DNA of 64,000 nt, taken from NCBI RefSeq assembly GCF_021246445.1, contig NZ_JAJQXW010000001.1, forward strand, positions 248,001 through 312,000. The letters are read 5' to 3'. Every line of letters starts with the position of its first letter. Positions within the stretch are counted from its first letter, which is position 1. The notes below the pieces were generated by a model, which ran no database searches, had not been told where the DNA came from, and worked only from the letters and a program-made list of their open reading frames with translations. This document shows positions 40,746 through 48,863 of the stretch, piece after piece. The DNA comes from Rhabdothermincola salaria (GTDB lineage Bacteria; Actinomycetota; Acidimicrobiia; Acidimicrobiales; Acidimicrobilacustridaceae). Made by a program: the position numbers and the translations under genes.

Positions 40746-41561
40746 ATGGGATCGGAGACGACGGGCCCACCGGTCACTCACGCCCCCCGCCGGGCGTGGA
40801 GGGCCGTGGCCCTCCCGTCCGAGCACGGCGGGTGGGGACTGACCCTCGAACCCGCCCTCCTCGGGCTGTTGGTCCGTCCGTCCCTGGCCGGGCTGGCGCT
40901 CGGTCTGGGCGCCTTCGTGGCCTTCCTGGCCCGGACCCCGCTCAAGGTCGTCCTCGTCGACCGTCACCGTCGGCGGTGGTTGCCCCGCAGCTCGCTGGCC
41001 TTGCGCATCCTGCTCGCCGAGGTGGCGCTGCTCGCCGTGCTGGCCACCGTGGGGTTGGTGGCGGCCGGGTGGTCGTGGTTGGTGCCGGCGGCCCTGGCGG
41101 CGCCGCTGGTGGCGCTCGAGCTCTGGTTCGACATGCGCAGCCGCTCCCGTCGTCTGCTGCCCGAGCTGGCCGGGGCGCTGGGCATCGCCGCCGTCGCCCC
41201 GGCGATCGTGGTGGCCGGCGGTGGCTCCACGGCCCTCGCCGCCGGGACGTGGCTGGTGCTCTCGGCTCGGTCGGTCGCCGCCATCCCGTTCGTGCGGGTG
41301 CAGATCGAGCGACTGCGCCACGGAACCGGTGCGATCCGCCTCAGCGATCTGGCCCAACTGGGTGGCGCGGTCCTGGCCCTGGTCGCGGTGGTGGTGGACC
41401 GGAGGATGTGGTTGGGCGTCGTCGTCGTGGCGGTGCTGCTGGTGGCGGAGGCCGTGGCGGTGCGGCGGCCCCCGGTGCCGGCCACACGGTTGGGCGTGGC
41501 CCAGCTGGTCGCCGGGCTGGTGCTGGTGGGGTTCACCGCCGCCGGGGTCTGGCTGGGGTGA
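40746..41561 (+). CDS. YwiC-like membrane protein
   Basis: A 271-residue polytopic protein with about eight hydrophobic segments. The N-terminal block VALPSEHGGWGLTLEPALLG is the recognisable YwiC-like motif, where the PxEHGxW sequence is conserved. Members often occur near denitrification or anaerobic genes; the nearby Rrf2 regulator is in keeping with redox control, but no direct link is shown. Transport or membrane assembly roles are guesses. It converges on the small unknown gene at 41575, with 13 bp between. Confidence 0.82.
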   Translation: MGSETTGPPVTHAPRRAWRAVALPSEHGGWGLTLEPALLGLLVRPSLAGLALGLGAFVAFLARTPLKVVLVDRHRRRWLPRSSLALRILLAEVALLAVLATVGLVAAGWSWLVPAALAAPLVALELWFDMRSRSRRLLPELAGALGIAAVAPAIVVAGGGSTALAAGTWLVLSARSVAAIPFVRVQIERLRHGTGAIRLSDLAQLGGAVLALVAVVVDRRMWLGVVVVAVLLVAEAVAVRRPPVPATRLGVAQLVAGLVLVGFTAAGVWLG

Positions 41562-41566
41562 GCGCA

Positions 41567-41586
41567 CCGCCGGTTCAGCCGGGCGG
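41567..41586. terminator. Hairpin between convergent genes with a stop codon in its loop
   Basis: CCGCCGG (41567-41573) pairs with CCGGGCGG (41579-41586) with one bulged G. The 5-base loop contains the minus-strand stop of the gene ending at 41575. Probably bidirectional. Confidence 0.4.
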
Positions 41587-41967
41587 CGCGGTGGCCTCCC
41601 ACCCCCGTCGTTCGAGCTCGGCGGCCAACAGCTCGGCCGGCATGCCGCGCAGGGTGAGGGCCCGCTCGGCATCGAGGCGCTCCGCCGCGGCCTGGGCCCG
41701 CCGCTCGGCGGCGGGCGACAGCGTGGGGTGGGCCAGGTCGGGTGGTCCCGCGTCGGTGTCGTCCGTCGGTGCGTCGGCGTTCAGGAGCTGATCGATCAGC
41801 GCCGAGGCCTCCTGTTTGGAGAACTTGCCGCCGGCTTGGCGCTGGGTGAGGCCGAGGGGGTGACGGGCCTCCCGGAAGCTGGCGAAGCCGGCCTGCTCGA
41901 CCAGCGACTCGAGGTAGGCGAGCTGCTTGGCGGACGCGGGCGGCCCGCTGCGGGCACCGAAGCTCAT
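41575..41967 (-). CDS. Unknown actinobacterial-type small protein
   Basis: A 130-residue protein I cannot name. The N-terminal half is well structured: ASAKQLAYLESLVEQAGFASFREARHPLGLTQRQAGGKFSKQEASALIDQLL, which looks like a helical bundle with a three-helix, DNA- or protein-binding character. The second half is Ala/Glu/Arg-rich and ends with RGMPAELLAAELERRGW, resembling a SAP-like helix pair. No catalytic motif. No ribosome site or clear -10 was seen upstream of ATG 41967, so the start is uncertain. Confidence 0.55.
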   Translation of the reverse strand: MSFGARSGPPASAKQLAYLESLVEQAGFASFREARHPLGLTQRQAGGKFSKQEASALIDQLLNADAPTDDTDAGPPDLAHPTLSPAAERRAQAAAERLDAERALTLRGMPAELLAAELERRGWEATAPPG

Positions 41968-42108
41968 CGGCGCGGCGGGCCGGATCGGCTGGAGGGGATG
42001 GTCATGGCGCCATCTTCGCTCGACGGTGGGACAGTCCGCACCGCCGAGGGGCGCGCGTCGGGATCGTCGATGGCCGATCTCGACGCGAGGGTCTGCACCG
42101 GCTAGTCA

Positions 42109-42546
42109 ATGGTTGTGCGATTGGAGATCACCCGTCGAGCGGACCTGGCCACCCGGGCGCTCGTCGCCCTCACCGACGACGGTCGGCGCATGAAGGCCGC
42201 TCAGCTCGCCGAGGTGCTGGGCACCACGGCCGGCTTCGTGCCCCAGATCCTGCATCCCCTGGTGGCCAAGGGATGGGTGGGGTCCGAGCCGGGGCCCGCC
42301 GGCGGCTACACGCGGGTGGCGCCGCTGGAGGGCATCTCGGTGCTGGAGGTCATCGAGGCGGTCGACGGGCCCACCGTCACCGGCCGTTGCGTGCTCGAGG
42401 ACCGGCCCTGCACCGAGATCGGGCCGTGTGCCCTGCACCACCCCTGGTCACGGGCCCGGGCCCACCTGCTCGACGAGCTCGGGGCCACGCCGCTCTCGGA
42501 TCTCGACGTCGTCGTCGCTGCTCCGCCGGTGGGCGAAGCGCCCTGA
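42109..42546 (+). CDS. Rrf2 family regulator (2), probable iron-sulfur type
   Basis: A 145-residue Rrf2 protein. The winged helix includes KAAQLAEVLGTTAGFVPQILHPLVAKGWVGSEPGPAGGYTRVA. Three Cys occur in GRCVLEDRPCTEIGPCALH with spacing C-x6-C-x5-C, close to the C-x5-C-x5-C of NsrR and IscR, so a 2Fe-2S or 4Fe-4S cluster and NO or redox sensing are plausible. This differs from the other Rrf2 gene here, which has two Cys. ATG 42109 has no ribosome site; a GTG two codons later is possible. The 3' end is part of a 23-bp tandem repeat. Confidence 0.83.
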   Translation: MVVRLEITRRADLATRALVALTDDGRRMKAAQLAEVLGTTAGFVPQILHPLVAKGWVGSEPGPAGGYTRVAPLEGISVLEVIEAVDGPTVTGRCVLEDRPCTEIGPCALHHPWSRARAHLLDELGATPLSDLDVVVAAPPVGEAP

Positions 42547-42594
42547 GTCCGGTGGGCGGGGCGCCCTGAGCCCGGTGGGCGAAGCGCCCGGCTC
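42526..42594 (+). repeat. 23-bp x3 tandem repeat across the Rrf2 stop codon
   Basis: Three adjacent 23-bp units begin at 42526, 42549 and 42572 (core CCGGTGGGCGAAGCGCCC). The first copy holds the end of the Rrf2 gene and its TGA (42544-42546); the second carries the same TGAG. The third diverges after the core. Looks like recent duplication over the stop codon. Confidence 0.85.
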
Positions 42595-42624
42595 TCGGGT
42601 TGCCGGCGGCGATCGGGGTCGACC

Positions 42625-42655
42625 GGAGCCGGCCCCGGGGTTCGGGGCCGGCTCC
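42625..42655. terminator. Strong bidirectional hairpin
   Basis: GGAGCCGGCCCC (42625-42636) pairs perfectly with GGGGCCGGCTCC (42644-42655), a 12-bp stem with a 7-base loop, between the convergent Rrf2 (2) and HdeD-like genes and 5 bases from the latter's stop. No T-tract. Confidence 0.65.
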
Positions 42656-42660
42656 CCGGG

Positions 42661-43224
42661 TCAGACCGTCGTGACCTTCGCCTTCGACAGCGAGTAACCG
42701 GATGCCAACAGGACCAGGCCGAGGAGGATCAGCACGACACCTGCCAGCACCGCCACCACGGCCAGCGTGGCACTCGGCCACAGCATGATCAGGGCCCCGA
42801 CCACGATGGTGATGACGGCCTGCAGGCCCATCGCACTGCGGCCCATCTCCTTGGGGACCTGGAACGAGACGATGAGGCCGAGCAGGCCGGTGATCACCAG
42901 GTTCAGCCCGATCAACCAGATCACCACGTTCACGGTGACGTCGGGCCAGAACAGCAGCGCCAGGCCGAAGCCGAGGTTGACGACCCCGCGCAGCAACAGC
43001 AGGCCCCAGTAGTTGCCCTGGCGGTGGGTGGTGACGGCCTCGACGATCTGGCCGAACCCGACCACGACGAACAAGATCCCGAGCACGCGGGCGACCACGA
43101 CGGTGGTGCGGTCGGGCCACACCAGCAACACGATGCCGGCGATGAGGCTCAGGGCCCCGACCGTGTAGGCGGTGATGCGCGACCCGCGCAGCAGATCCAT
43201 GGTGGAACGATCGTCTAGGGCCAT
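42661..43224 (-). CDS. HdeD/DUF308 family membrane protein
   Basis: A 187-residue protein with six hydrophobic segments arranged as three pairs, the DUF308/HdeD pattern (repeats such as GALSLIAGIVLLVWP, RGVVNLGFGLALLFWP, and TIVVGALIMLWP). E. coli HdeD is linked to acid stress; the family is otherwise undefined. ATG 43224 is chosen because GGAGG lies about 6 bases upstream on the minus strand; the frame continues upstream as low-complexity sequence. A TACGAT (43259-43264, minus strand) may be its -10, giving a short leader. Confidence 0.83.
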   Translation of the reverse strand: MALDDRSTMDLLRGSRITAYTVGALSLIAGIVLLVWPDRTTVVVARVLGILFVVVGFGQIVEAVTTHRQGNYWGLLLLRGVVNLGFGLALLFWPDVTVNVVIWLIGLNLVITGLLGLIVSFQVPKEMGRSAMGLQAVITIVVGALIMLWPSATLAVVAVLAGVVLILLGLVLLASGYSLSKAKVTTV

Positions 43225-43483
43225 CTGGGGCCTCCCCCTGCGTCGGTGTTCTGCGCGGATCGTACGGCCGGACCCGGCCGTCGGCGTGGATCCCGCCGTG
43301 TCCATGGCGCCCTCCTCGCCAGCTCGTCGGGACGCGATGAGCGAGAAGATCGCGGGCTACCATCGGTCGTCGGAGCACCACACCGGTGTAGTTCGCGTTC
43401 ACAGGGGTCTGTGGGCGTGGCATCGGTGGGGTGGAGGGCCTGCTGCGCCGTGCGCAGCGCGAGCGGTTTCGAGGAGTCGTCGG

Positions 43484-46400
43484 GTGCCGGATTCGTTCAC
43501 CCACCTGCATCTGCACACCGAGTTCTCGATGCTCGACGGCGCCGCCCGGGTCGGCGACGTCGTGGCCGCGGCGGCGGCCGACGGCCAGCCGGCGGTCGGC
43601 ATCACCGACCACGGGAACATGTACGGGATCCTCGACTTCTACAAGGCGGCCAAGGCCCAGGGCGTCAAGCCCATCATCGGCACCGAGCTCTACCAGGCCT
43701 ACGAGCACCGCACCGAGCGTCCGGCCCGGCGGGGCCGCATGGACGACTCCGGCGGCGAGGCCGAAGGGGGGCGCAAGGCCTATTACCACCTGACCGCCCT
43801 GGCCGAGAACGCCACCGGCTACAAGAACCTCATCCAGCTCTCGAGCCGGGCCTACCTCGAGGGCTACTACATGAAGCCCAAGGTCGACTGGGAGCTGCTC
43901 GAGGCCCACCACGAGGGCATCATCGCCACCACCGGCTGCCTCGGTGGTCAGGTGCTGCAAGCCCTCATGCAGGGCGACGAGAAGGGGGCCGTCGAGAAGG
44001 CCGCCCGCCTCCAGGACATCTTCGGCAAGGACAACCTGTTCGTCGAGCTCCAGGACCACGGCATCCCCGAGCAGCGCACCACCAACCCCCAGCTGCTGAA
44101 GATCGCCCGCACCATCGGGGCGCCGCTGCTCGCCACCAACGACAGCCACTACACCCACCAGCACGACGCGGTCTCCCACGACGCCCTGCTGTGCGTGCAG
44201 ACGGGGTCGCTCATGAGCGACCCCGATCGCTTCAAGTTCCACGGCGACCAGCACTACCTGAAGACCGCGGCGGAGATGCGCTCGTTGTTCGACGAGGTGC
44301 CCGAGGCCTGCGACAACACCCTCTGGATTGCCGAGCGCTGCGAGGTCGAGATCGAGTTCGGCAAGCCGCAGCTGCCGAACTTCCCTCTCCCGGAGGGGTT
44401 CACCGACGACGCCGACTACCTGCGCCACCTCACCTTCGAGGGCGCCCACCAACGTTGGGGCGACCAGCTCCCCGACTCCGTCGTCGAGCGCCTGGCGTAC
44501 GAGCTCAAGGTCATCGGCGACATGGGGTTCAGCTCCTACTTCCTCATCGTCTGGGACCTCATCCGCCATGCGCGCGACGCCGGCATCCGGGTGGGGCCCG
44601 GGCGTGGCTCGGCGGCCGGGTGCGCGGTGGCCTACACGCTGCGCATCACCGACCTCGACCCCATCCGGTACGACCTGCTGTTCGAGCGCTTCCTCAACCC
44701 GAGCCGCATCTCCATGCCCGACATCGACATGGACTTCGACTCCCGCTTCCGCGACGAGATGATCCGGTACGCGGCGGAGCGCTACGGGCGAGACCACGTG
44801 GCCCAGATCGTCACCTTCTCCACCATCAAGGCCCGGGCCGCGGTGCGCGATGCGGCGCGGGTGCTCGGGTACCCCTACGCAGTGGGCGACAAGGTGGCCA
44901 AGGCCATGCCGCCGCTGGTCATGGGGCGCGACACGCCGCTCTACGCCTGCCTCGACGAGCACCCGAAGTACCTCGACGGCTACAAGATGGCGGCCGACCT
45001 CCGCGAGATGTTCGCCACCGATCCCGACGCCCGTCAGGTCATGGAGGTGGCCAAGGGGCTCGAAGGGCTGCGTCGCCAGGACGGCATCCACGCCGCCGCG
45101 GTGGTGATCACCAAGGAGCCGCTCACGGAGTACCTGCCCATCCAGCGCAAGCCGGAAGCGGGCAAGGACCCCGAGGACTCCCCGGTGGTCACCCAGTACG
45201 AGATGCACGGGGTCGAGGAGCTGGGCCTGCTCAAGATGGACTTCCTGGGCCTGCGCAACCTCGATGTCATCACCGACACCGTGGTGATGCTGCGCGAGAC
45301 CCAGGGCGTCGAGCTCGACATCGACGACGTCCCCCTCGACGACGACAAGACGCTCCAGCTGCTGCGCGACGGCGACTCCATCGGTGTGTTCCAGCTGGAG
45401 GGTGGGCCCATGCGGGCCCTCATGCGTTCGCTCGCGCCGACCTCGTTCGAGGACGTAGCGGCTCTGGTGGCGCTCTACCGACCGGGTCCGATGTCGGCGA
45501 ACATGCACAACGACTACGCCGACCGCAAGAACGGTCGCAAGCCCATCGAGTACCTGCATGCGGACCTCGAGGAGATCCTCGGTGACACGCAGGGCCTGAT
45601 GATCTACCAGGAGTCGGTGATGCGGGTGGCGCAGAAGTTCGCCGGCTATTCGCTTGCCGATGCGGACAACCTCAGGAAGGCCTGCGGCAAGAAGGACCGG
45701 GCGCTCATCGCCAAGGAGCGCGAGAAGTTCGTGGCCGGCACCGAGGCCACCGGGTACGGCGGGGCCATCGGCACCTCGCTGTTCGACATCATCGAGCCCT
45801 TCGCCGACTACGCGTTCAACAAGAGTCACAGCTACGGCTACGGCTACGTCGCCTACCAGACCGCCTACCTCAAGGCGCACTACCCGGTCGAGTACTTCGC
45901 CGCGCTGCTCACCAGCGTCAAGACCAACCTCGACAAGGCCGCGGTGTACCTGGCCGAGTGCCGCCAGATGGGCCTCGACGTCCTGGTGCCCGACGTCAAC
46001 GTCTCGGCCAGCGACTTCATCGCCGTCGAGCGCCCGGGCGAGAACCCGGCCATCGCCTTCGGTCTCTCGGCGGTGCGCAACGTGGGGGAGGGCCTGGTCG
46101 GTCACATCCTCACCGAGCGTGAGGCCAACGGGCCCTTCCTCGACTTCTACGACTTCTGCGACCGGGTCGACACCACGGTGCTCAACAAGCGCACCATCGA
46201 GTCGCTCATCAAGGCCGGCGGGTTCGATTCGCTCGGGTACAGCCGCAAGGGCCTGCTCGGCTTCTACGACAAGATCATCGACGAGACCGTGGCCCGGCGT
46301 CGCAAGGAGGCCGAGGGGCAGTTCGACCTGTTCTCGATGGCCGAACCCGACTCGGACGGCGAGGCCGGTACGGCCAACCGCTACCTCATCCCCACCGACG

Positions 46401-47023
46401 ACTTCGAGAAGCGCCAGCGGCTGGCCTTCGAAAAGGAGATGCTCGGCCTCTACGTGAGCGACCATCCGCTCATGGGGGCCGAGGCGTCGCTGCGGCGGCG
46501 CACCGAGTGCACGCTCGACGAGCTCGAGGAGGTGGACGAGGGCGCCATCCGGGTCGTCGGCGGCCTGGTCACCTCCCTGCAGCGCAAGTGGACCAAGAAG
46601 GGCGACCTCATGGCCGTGTTCGTCCTCGAGGACCTCAAGTCCTCGGTCGAGTGCATGGTCTTCCCCAAGACCATGCAGGCCTACGGCCACCTCCTCGAGG
46701 ACGATGCCGTCGTCATCGTCAAGGGCAGGGTCGACAAGCGCGAGGACCAGACGAAGTTCATGGCCACCGAGCTCGAGCGCTTCGAGCCCATCACCGACGG
46801 TGCGCCTCCTCTGCGGGTCACGGTCTCGCCGGCCGCCCTCAGCGAGGCCATGCTCACCTCGCTCAAGGCGCTGCTGCTGGAGCACCCGGGGGAGTCCCAG
46901 GTGTTCCTGCACCTCGGCGACCGCCAGGTGCTGCGCCTCCCCGAGGCGTTCTGCGTCGAGGTCCGCACCGGCTTGTTGGCCGAGCTCAGGGTGCTGTTGG
47001 GGCCCGCGGCGGTGAGCTCCTGA
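43484..47023 (+). CDS. dnaE: DNA polymerase III alpha subunit
   Basis: A 1179-residue replicative polymerase. Order of domains: PHP domain (FTHLHLHTEFSMLDGAARVGD with its metal His residues), palm with the catalytic PDIDMDFDSRFRDEMIRY near 410-427, fingers, the tandem helix-hairpin-helix region, and a C-terminal OB fold (EEVDEGAIRVVGGLVTSLQRKWTKKGDLMAVFVLEDL). Size and PHP-first order fit DnaE1 of actinobacteria. GTG 43484 follows GAGGAG (43471-43476) at 7 bases; the frame is open upstream to ATG 43337 but not family-like. The stop starts a hairpin (47021-47043). The 259-bp 5' gap contains TACCAT at 43358-43363 as a possible -10. Confidence 0.97.
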   Translation: MPDSFTHLHLHTEFSMLDGAARVGDVVAAAAADGQPAVGITDHGNMYGILDFYKAAKAQGVKPIIGTELYQAYEHRTERPARRGRMDDSGGEAEGGRKAYYHLTALAENATGYKNLIQLSSRAYLEGYYMKPKVDWELLEAHHEGIIATTGCLGGQVLQALMQGDEKGAVEKAARLQDIFGKDNLFVELQDHGIPEQRTTNPQLLKIARTIGAPLLATNDSHYTHQHDAVSHDALLCVQTGSLMSDPDRFKFHGDQHYLKTAAEMRSLFDEVPEACDNTLWIAERCEVEIEFGKPQLPNFPLPEGFTDDADYLRHLTFEGAHQRWGDQLPDSVVERLAYELKVIGDMGFSSYFLIVWDLIRHARDAGIRVGPGRGSAAGCAVAYTLRITDLDPIRYDLLFERFLNPSRISMPDIDMDFDSRFRDEMIRYAAERYGRDHVAQIVTFSTIKARAAVRDAARVLGYPYAVGDKVAKAMPPLVMGRDTPLYACLDEHPKYLDGYKMAADLREMFATDPDARQVMEVAKGLEGLRRQDGIHAAAVVITKEPLTEYLPIQRKPEAGKDPEDSPVVTQYEMHGVEELGLLKMDFLGLRNLDVITDTVVMLRETQGVELDIDDVPLDDDKTLQLLRDGDSIGVFQLEGGPMRALMRSLAPTSFEDVAALVALYRPGPMSANMHNDYADRKNGRKPIEYLHADLEEILGDTQGLMIYQESVMRVAQKFAGYSLADADNLRKACGKKDRALIAKEREKFVAGTEATGYGGAIGTSLFDIIEPFADYAFNKSHSYGYGYVAYQTAYLKAHYPVEYFAALLTSVKTNLDKAAVYLAECRQMGLDVLVPDVNVSASDFIAVERPGENPAIAFGLSAVRNVGEGLVGHILTEREANGPFLDFYDFCDRVDTTVLNKRTIESLIKAGGFDSLGYSRKGLLGFYDKIIDETVARRRKEAEGQFDLFSMAEPDSDGEAGTANRYLIPTDDFEKRQRLAFEKEMLGLYVSDHPLMGAEASLRRRTECTLDELEEVDEGAIRVVGGLVTSLQRKWTKKGDLMAVFVLEDLKSSVECMVFPKTMQAYGHLLEDDAVVIVKGRVDKREDQTKFMATELERFEPITDGAPPLRVTVSPAALSEAMLTSLKALLLEHPGESQVFLHLGDRQVLRLPEAFCVEVRTGLLAELRVLLGPAAVSS

Positions 47024-47043
47024 GCGCCGCTCGGCGGCACTCA
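47021..47043 (+). terminator. Hairpin beginning on the dnaE stop codon
   Basis: TGAG-GCCGC on the left (47021-47030) pairs with GCGGC-CTCA on the right (47034-47043) with one C/A mismatch and a TCG loop. The first three bases are the dnaE TGA stop. Confidence 0.45.
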
Positions 47044-47113
47044 GCTTGCGTCCGGCGGCCTGACGGGCTGGACTGGAGGTTCGTTTTCGGCTTCCTGGGG
47101 GCTGCACAGCAAC

Positions 47114-47782
47114 ATGGCGATCGAGGTCACGACCAAGGACTGCACCCAGCTCAGCGACGCCGAGTTGGCCGAGATGGCCGACATCTGCGCCGACGGGCCG
47201 GCCCACTTCGAGGCTGGTCTGCTGTCGAAGCAGGCCGAGGCCTGGGTGCTCGTGTCACTGGCCCGCGAAGGCGCGGGCCTCAAGGGGTTTTCGTTCTGCA
47301 CGCTCGAGCGCATCGGCGGCACGCCGAGCGTCCTCATCGGGCTGGCGTCCATCAAGCGCATCTCCAAGCGGGACTCGGTGCTGCGGGCGCTCATGATGGA
47401 CCAGTACCGCAGGGCGGTGTTGGCCTTCCCCGACGAGGACGTCCTCGTCGGCACCCGCTTCGCGTCACCGAGCGGGTACGAGGCGTTCAAGGCCCTCGAT
47501 GACATCGTGCCCCGGCCCGATCACAAGGCCACGGGCGAGGAGCGCGCCTGGGGTCGCCGCCTGGCCAAGCGCTTCGGCATCGACAACGGCACCTACGACG
47601 ACAAGGTCTTCGTGGCCAAGGGCGACGGCTCGTTCCCGTTGGCCCTCGATCACGAGACGCTCAAGCCCGAGAAGCTCGACGGGCGCTGCGAGGAGTTCTT
47701 CGCCGGCATGGAGCCCGAGCGGGGCGACTCGCTGATCGTCTTCGGCTGGGCCATGGCCGAAGACCTGGCCAAGCTCCGCTGA
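47114..47782 (+). CDS. Conserved-looking protein of unknown function
   Basis: A 222-residue protein I do not recognise. Codon use matches its neighbours and the sequence is not low-complexity, so it is a real gene. Seen: CTQLSDAELAEMADICADGPAHFEAGLLSKQAEAWVLVSL, GFSFCTLERIGGTPSVLIGLASIKR, DQYRRAVLAFPDEDVLVGTRFASPSGYEAF, and a C-terminal GDSLIVFGWAMAEDLAKL. The beta-alpha alternation and the GxxxLKGFSF-type core could suit an acetyltransferase-like fold, but no acetyl-CoA loop is evident. Four Cys are scattered. Its TGA stop lies exactly between CCGC and GCGG (47776-47786). Confidence 0.7.
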   Translation: MAIEVTTKDCTQLSDAELAEMADICADGPAHFEAGLLSKQAEAWVLVSLAREGAGLKGFSFCTLERIGGTPSVLIGLASIKRISKRDSVLRALMMDQYRRAVLAFPDEDVLVGTRFASPSGYEAFKALDDIVPRPDHKATGEERAWGRRLAKRFGIDNGTYDDKVFVAKGDGSFPLALDHETLKPEKLDGRCEEFFAGMEPERGDSLIVFGWAMAEDLAKLR

Positions 47783-47789
47783 GCGGCAC

Positions 47790-47807
47790 GGCCCCTGGAC
47801 CGGGGCC
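47790..47807 (+). terminator. Hairpin between the unknown gene and the nitroreductase gene
   Basis: GGCCCC (47790-47795) pairs with GGGGCC (47802-47807), loop TGGACC, in the 32-bp gap. Short but adjacent to a stop-codon dyad at 47776-47786. Confidence 0.3.
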
Positions 47808-47814
47808 CGCCCCC

Positions 47815-48417
47815 GTGGAGTTCGCCGACGTCGTCCGCCGCCGCCGCATGGTGCGGGCCTTCGACGGCCGTCCCGTCCCCGGCGACGTCCTCGATCGCAT
47901 CCTCGACCTGGCGGTGCGGATCCCGGCAGCCGGCAACACCCAGGGCCTCGATCTGGTGGTGCTCGAGGGCGCCGAGACGGCCCGCTACTGGGACGTCTCC
48001 CTGCCCGCCGAGCGCCGCCGCGACTTCCCGTGGCCCGGCCTGTTGCGGGCCCCCGTCCTGCTCGTCCCGGTGGGCGACCCCTCTGCCTACGTCGAGCGCT
48101 ACGCCGAGCCCGACAAGGTGGCCACGGGCCTGGGGACGGACCCCGACGCCTGGCCCGTGCCGTACTGGTACGTGGACACGGCCTTCGCCGCCATGGTGGC
48201 GTTGCTGGCCGCGGTCGACGAGGGGCTCGGCGCCTGCTTCTTCGGTCAGTTCGAGCACGAGTCGGCCCTCAAGGCGAGCCTCGGGATCCCCGCCGACCGG
48301 TGCCCGGTCGGCACCATCGCCCTGGGCTACGCCGATCCCCTCGGCGATCGGCGGAGTTTCTCCGCCGCCCGTCCGCGGCGTAGCCTCGAATCGGTCGTCC
48401 ACCGGGGCGGCTGGTGA
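47815..48417 (+). CDS. Nitroreductase family FMN protein
   Basis: A 200-residue nitroreductase-fold protein. FADVVRRRRMVRAFDGRPVPGDVLDRIL with conserved Arg residues and IPAAGNTQGLDLVVLEG match the FMN phosphate-binding start; AMVALLAAVDEGLGACFFGQFEHESALKASLGIP and CPVGTIALGYAD are the C-terminal FMN/dimer blocks. It should reduce an electron-poor substrate with NAD(P)H; the substrate is unknown. GTG 47815 is used because the family start begins there. It is followed by the DUF35-thiolase pair after 43 bp, so a shared role in acyl-CoA or ring degradation is possible but not shown. Confidence 0.85.
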   Translation: MEFADVVRRRRMVRAFDGRPVPGDVLDRILDLAVRIPAAGNTQGLDLVVLEGAETARYWDVSLPAERRRDFPWPGLLRAPVLLVPVGDPSAYVERYAEPDKVATGLGTDPDAWPVPYWYVDTAFAAMVALLAAVDEGLGACFFGQFEHESALKASLGIPADRCPVGTIALGYADPLGDRRSFSAARPRRSLESVVHRGGW

Positions 48418-48460
48418 GGTGACGCCACCGCAACGCCTGCGTCAGAGGGGGATTGCCCAG

Positions 48461-48862
48461 ATGGGGACACCTGTCCCGATGGTCGACTACCTGGAGCTCG
48501 GCGACGAGCCCCGCCTGGTCGCCAACGAATGCACCAACTGCGGTGCCCGGTTCTTCGATCACCGCGTGGCCTGTGCCAGCTGTGGCGGCCAGGAGTTCAC
48601 CAAGGCTCCCGTGCCCACCGACGGCGAGGTCCGGGCCTTCACCATCGTCGGATGGGCCCCTCCGGGGGTCCCGGCGCCGTACGTGGCGGCCATCGTCGAC
48701 TGCGGTGGCACCAGCGTGAAGGGCAACGTGGTGAACACCCCGCCCGATCCCGACCACGTCACGCTCGGCATGAAGGTGCGTCTCACCACCTTCCCGATCG
48801 GCACCGACTCCACCGGCACCGAGGCCATCGGCTTCGGCTTCGAACCCATCGAGGGGAACTGA
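48461..48862 (+). CDS. DUF35 OB-fold/zinc-ribbon protein, thiolase partner
   Basis: A 133-residue protein with an N-terminal rubredoxin-like zinc ribbon (CTNCGARFFDHRVACASCGGQ, two CxxC pairs) and a C-terminal OB fold. This is the DUF35 type that pairs with SCP2-type thiolases in actinobacterial lipid and steroid side-chain degradation. The start is ATG 48461: AGAGGGGG is about 9 bases upstream; a GTG at 48419 in frame would add 14 residues. Only 1 base separates it from the thiolase gene, consistent with a complex between the two products. Confidence 0.88.
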   Translation: MGTPVPMVDYLELGDEPRLVANECTNCGARFFDHRVACASCGGQEFTKAPVPTDGEVRAFTIVGWAPPGVPAPYVAAIVDCGGTSVKGNVVNTPPDPDHVTLGMKVRLTTFPIGTDSTGTEAIGFGFEPIEGN

Positions 48863-48863
48863 C

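Noticed and set aside
43337-43483. Extension of DnaE to ATG 43337
   Set aside because: The DnaE family N-terminus begins at 43484, which has a GAGGAG ribosome site; the extension is low complexity.
42377-47206. A 1609-residue open frame on the minus strand opposite dnaE
   Set aside because: It is the complement of dnaE; composition is His/Val/Asp/Gly-rich shadow sequence with no domain. High G+C makes such frames common.
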